Position numbers and translations under genes: made by a program | Origin: Kuschelorhynchus macadamiae | Taxonomy: Eukaryota; Arthropoda; Insecta; Coleoptera; Curculionidae | Reading direction: 5' to 3' | Assembly (NCBI GenBank): GCA_030620095.1 | Contig: JAUTXW010000869.1 | Span: forward strand, 717,501 to 781,500 | Length of the DNA stretch: 64,000 nt | Shown here: positions 60,336-64,000 of the stretch, in pieces | How positions within the stretch are numbered: the stretch's first letter is position 1 | Layout: the number at the start of each line of letters is the position of its first letter | Notes under the pieces: model-generated | The model's database searches: none | What the model saw: only the letters and a program-made list of their open reading frames with translations | Told to the model about the DNA's origin: nothing

Positions 60336-62554
60336 AGAAAAGCATCTCAGCAGGTAGAAATGGTGATGTATTGATGGCGGGCCAGAGTGAGGATGGGGAA
60401 AATGATTTAATCTCTAACGGATAAAATTTCTGCTGGGTTCTACAGCGAGATGCACTTCGAATGTTGTGGCATCAAGGTCTTTCTAAAGAGTTCATGTCTC
60501 TAGTTTGTTAAAGTTTATCGTTCCCCTCAGGGCTGTGTTGAAACATTCATCACAAATTTGAATGATTTACTTAATGAAATACATATGCCACCAAAAGGTA
60601 ATCTGATTCTATGTGGCGATCTAAATATCAATAGTCTCTGTGTGGAAAACAATAATTAAAAAGTGTTGTCCGACTTAATAATCCCCTTCAATTTAAAAAA
60701 TATAAAATCTCCTACTAGGTCTTCACATACAAGAATGGAGTCACATCTACCATCAGCCATTGACTACTTTGTCACAAATATCTTGCCTGAATTCTACACC
60801 TCCGCGCTGCTAGATCTTCATATTGCAGGTCATTTGGCGATTTCTTTTAGCTTTAATCTACAATTAGCGGTTGACAATAAAAATACTAAAGAAGTAATGA
60901 CAATGTATCGTCAAACTAACATAGAGCGTTTGAGATTTATATTAATACAAAATATGTGGAAGTACAATATAACAGTAAACTTTAATGATAATTTCAATGA
61001 CTTTATTGATAATTTCCTATATTACTTCAATGAATGTTGTCCGAGTGTTCCGCGCAAAAACCAAAAGAAACATCACTTAGGAAAGAACGAGCCGAAGTGG
61101 ATGCAGCGTATGAAATATATTTAACTACTAAAGATTTAAAGTTGAAAAAAATTTATAAAATAACATTAAAAAATACCGGAAAAATATTTCAATTAGTAAA
61201 CGGAATTCTTAAAACGTACGCAATTCAAAGAATAAAACAAAGGAAATATGGCGACATGTGAATACGAAAATAAGGTGCATGGGTGATAGGACTATTGAAT
61301 TGATAAGGACGGAAGAGGGTGATGTCTCAGACAAAAATGAAATATCTAATCACTTTCGCAAGACTTTGGCAAGTACTTTACTAGCATTATAAAGGAAAAG
61401 GTAGATACGCATTTTCTTGGTAATTTTTATACTAAATGCACTCTGGGAAAAAAGGCTGTGAACAACACACTGTACTGCGAGCCAACAACTCCAGAAAAAA
61501 TATAACTCATGCGGACCCATATCCCAGTGAGGATTGTTAAAGAGATTGCGAAATCTCTGAGTGTACCTTTGAGTCAGTTGATAAATCATTCATTTCTGAA
61601 TGCAGTATTTCCAGATAAACTCAAATTATCGAAGACATTGGCTGTTTTTAAAAATGGTGATACATTTCTTGCTGACAACTACCGCCCAATAAGTATTCTT
61701 AGCGTTTTTTCAAAAATGTTTGAGCGTGTGATGCATGACAGGCTCAATTCATTTTTAACTAAATAGAATCATCTCTGGCAGCCAGCATGGATTTCGTTTG
61801 GAGAGCTCAACGGAAACTGCAGCGGCTGAATTTGTCGGATATCTCCAAAAAGAGATTAATGAGAGCCGCCACGTTGCTGGGGTTTTCTTTAATCCGTTGA
61901 AGTTTTCGACAGTATCGACGTTGGCTTTGTAATAATGGCATTAGGGCGAATGTTTTAGAATGGATTATCTATTTCTTGAGTGAGAGGAGATTGTATGTGT
62001 CCTTGAATGAATGTAGGTCGGATGAATACAAAATTAAATTGGGTGTAGCATAGGGGTCGATATTGGGTCCTCTAATCTTTACTCTTTTTATCAATGACCT
62101 CCCATCACATATAACTAACGGTATGAAGAAGCGACTTGTGATCTTGTTGTCTCAATCACTAAAGTAGTTGATGAAATGGCTGTATAGTGTGCCGAAAATA
62201 AACTTATTTTAAAAGTCAATAAGACCAAATCCATTTATTTCAATAAAAATTTCTTACCAATCCCCATTATATCGCAAATTGGGATCCTCATATAGAGGAA
62301 GTGGCGAAACGACTTAACAAGGCATACTTTGCCTTGCTGACACTTCGTACTGGCTTGTCCCATGGAGCACTGATGCGAGTTTACTATGCGCTTGTTTATT
62401 CAGCCTTGTCTTATCATGTGATATTGTGGGGGGCTGCTGTTGGCATACATAGAATTTTCGTAATACAAAAAAGAATTATTCGACTTAGCTATAGCACGAA
62501 GGATCGCGAGTCATGTAGGTATACTTTCAAGAGACAAAATCCTAACCTTTATAT

Positions 62555-62556
<2 letters not shown>

Positions 62557-62628
<72 letters not shown>
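62557..62628. repeat. (TA)n microsatellite, left
   Basis: Pure run inside the LINE's ORF2, left of a ~111-bp core. Confidence 0.97.
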
Positions 62629-62880
<252 letters not shown>

Positions 62881-63472
62881 TACTGTCTCTACATAAAAAG
62901 AAATTTACATCATTTTTGCTCAAACTCAGCTTACCATCAAGATAGAATTCGTAATGCAAGTGATTTAGTCTACGTAGTACACATCACACTTCGAAAAATC
63001 TGCAAACTATCAGGCTATTAGGATTTACAATAAACTTCCTGAATGTATAAGATCAGTCGATACATATAAAAGTTTTAAGAATAGGCTAAAAAACATCTGT
63101 CGATGAAGGATTTCTACTCTCTGGCAGAATATTTCTACAACAGGGATTAAATATGACATTTCCAGAGATTTATTTGCACTTATGTTTCAGATATTTTAAA
63201 ACTGACTTATTATTATTACTGTTTGTTTTTTCCTCATATTTTTATTTTACTTTTTTTATTTAAATTTAGAATTCCCCTGTCATTGCTTAGAACTAGTATT
63301 AACGAATATTTTTCTATATATGTTTTAACTCCTATATTTGTTTTATTTAATTTTTTTTTTTTTGTTTTTTTTTAAATTTTTATCTAACACTTTTGTTTAC
63401 TTTGTACCTTTATTGACGTGTCTGTTGTCCTTCTAGGATTTTTTTGTGACAAATAAAGAATTTGAATTTGAT

Positions 63473-64000
63473 GGATGTAATTAGGTAATTCAATAAATTT
63501 TCTTAGAAAAAAAAAAGAATTTTTATTGTTTTTTTTTGGACATCTGGGAGGTCAAAATCTGTCCAGGTAAAAGTTTTGACATCAGTGAATTAACTAACGC
63601 ACTGCTCACTTGCTGTTTTGAGTTTCGATCTGTTATCTTCAAGTATAGACTCATCTTAAAAAACTGTGTGTGTAGCGAATGTAGCACTCGAGCACACACA
63701 TCGGCAGATTATTGCCTTCTCGATAACCGCTATCCATTGTTGTCTCGAACAAAACATACACATGGAGTTTGTATGTTGTTGTTTAATTTCCATCTACGGC
63801 TGAGAGTTCGTGACTCGTCTGCAAAATCGGTGTGTGGCGATTCGAGGCCTTCAGTCAGATGGGTTGGATATCAACCTCTTCGATGATGATTGCATCTTGC
63901 TGAAGGTCTTGAATTGTCACATACACGGAGTATGCATGACGGACTTTCAGTCGTAGATCGAAACCAAAAACTCCACTGCGTCTCCAGACACGCAATTTTA
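63473..64000. other. Unassigned sequence at the window end
   Basis: Less A+T-rich than its surroundings from about 63540. A 116-codon plus-strand frame (63536-63886) begins MDIWEVKICPGKSFDISELT and has six Cys in its first 60 codons, but I recognise no domain. It may be part of a gene or repeat that continues past 64000, or chance. Confidence 0.3.

Overview
The window is A+T-rich eukaryotic DNA, most likely from an insect. The one host gene has long introns, and the repeats are families familiar from insect genomes: Tc1/mariner-like elements ending in CAGGGTG, a TTF-zinc-finger hAT, Penelope-like elements (PLEs), CR1/Jockey-type LINEs and long (TA)n arrays. A beetle is my guess, but the sequence does not fix the order or species. 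No tRNA, rRNA, CRISPR or prokaryotic feature was seen.

The host gene is the 3' part of WDR59, a subunit of the GATOR2 complex that signals amino-acid sufficiency to TORC1. Seven plus-strand coding exons were read: 2860-3161, 10362-11025, 16113-16248, 16982-17127, 22359-22479, 49172-49402 and 55089-55382. Every junction has GT/AG ends and a matching codon phase. The joined frame has no stop until the natural TAG at 55380-55382 (about 630 codons). Domains in order are the last WD40 blades, an RWD domain, an alpha-solenoid and a cysteine/histidine-rich zinc/RING C-terminus. The N-terminal exons lie before base 1. The fifth complete intron is about 26.7 kb.

Nearly everything else is transposon-derived. 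Intron sequence before the first exon holds a transposase fragment and a PLE whose 5' part is inverted. Introns 3162-10361 and 11026-16112 hold miniature inverted-repeat elements (MITEs), LINE remnants, an interrupted ~120-bp tandem repeat and a decayed transposase. Intron 17128-22358 holds a complete hAT (17999-21118) with 14-bp terminal inverted repeats, a perfect 8-bp target duplication and an open 730-codon transposase frame. The large intron 22480-49171 holds a PLE with inverted arms, into whose right arm a Tc1-like element with ~620-bp terminal repeats has jumped, then several more mariner relatives, palindromes and (TA)n arrays. Intron 49403-55088 holds a decayed hAT-like element and a 240-bp palindromic insertion. 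Downstream of WDR59 (58986-63472) lies a CR1-like LINE broken by a (TA)n-core-(TA)n block.

The most interesting signal is a set of hammerhead-ribozyme-like motifs. They occur at the end of the first PLE (2451-2488), in both inverted arms of the second PLE (23222-23255 minus, 27326-27359 plus), and twice, head to head, in the 240-bp element at 54421-54660, which is bounded by a 13-bp direct repeat. A related palindrome at 22746-22987 keeps helix II and the GAAAC-GUC side but has lost the CUGANGA core. Hammerheads in PLEs are known. The unexpected points are the shared extra nucleotide before helix II, the tiny palindromic form with its own target duplication, and the repeated association of these units with (TA)n.
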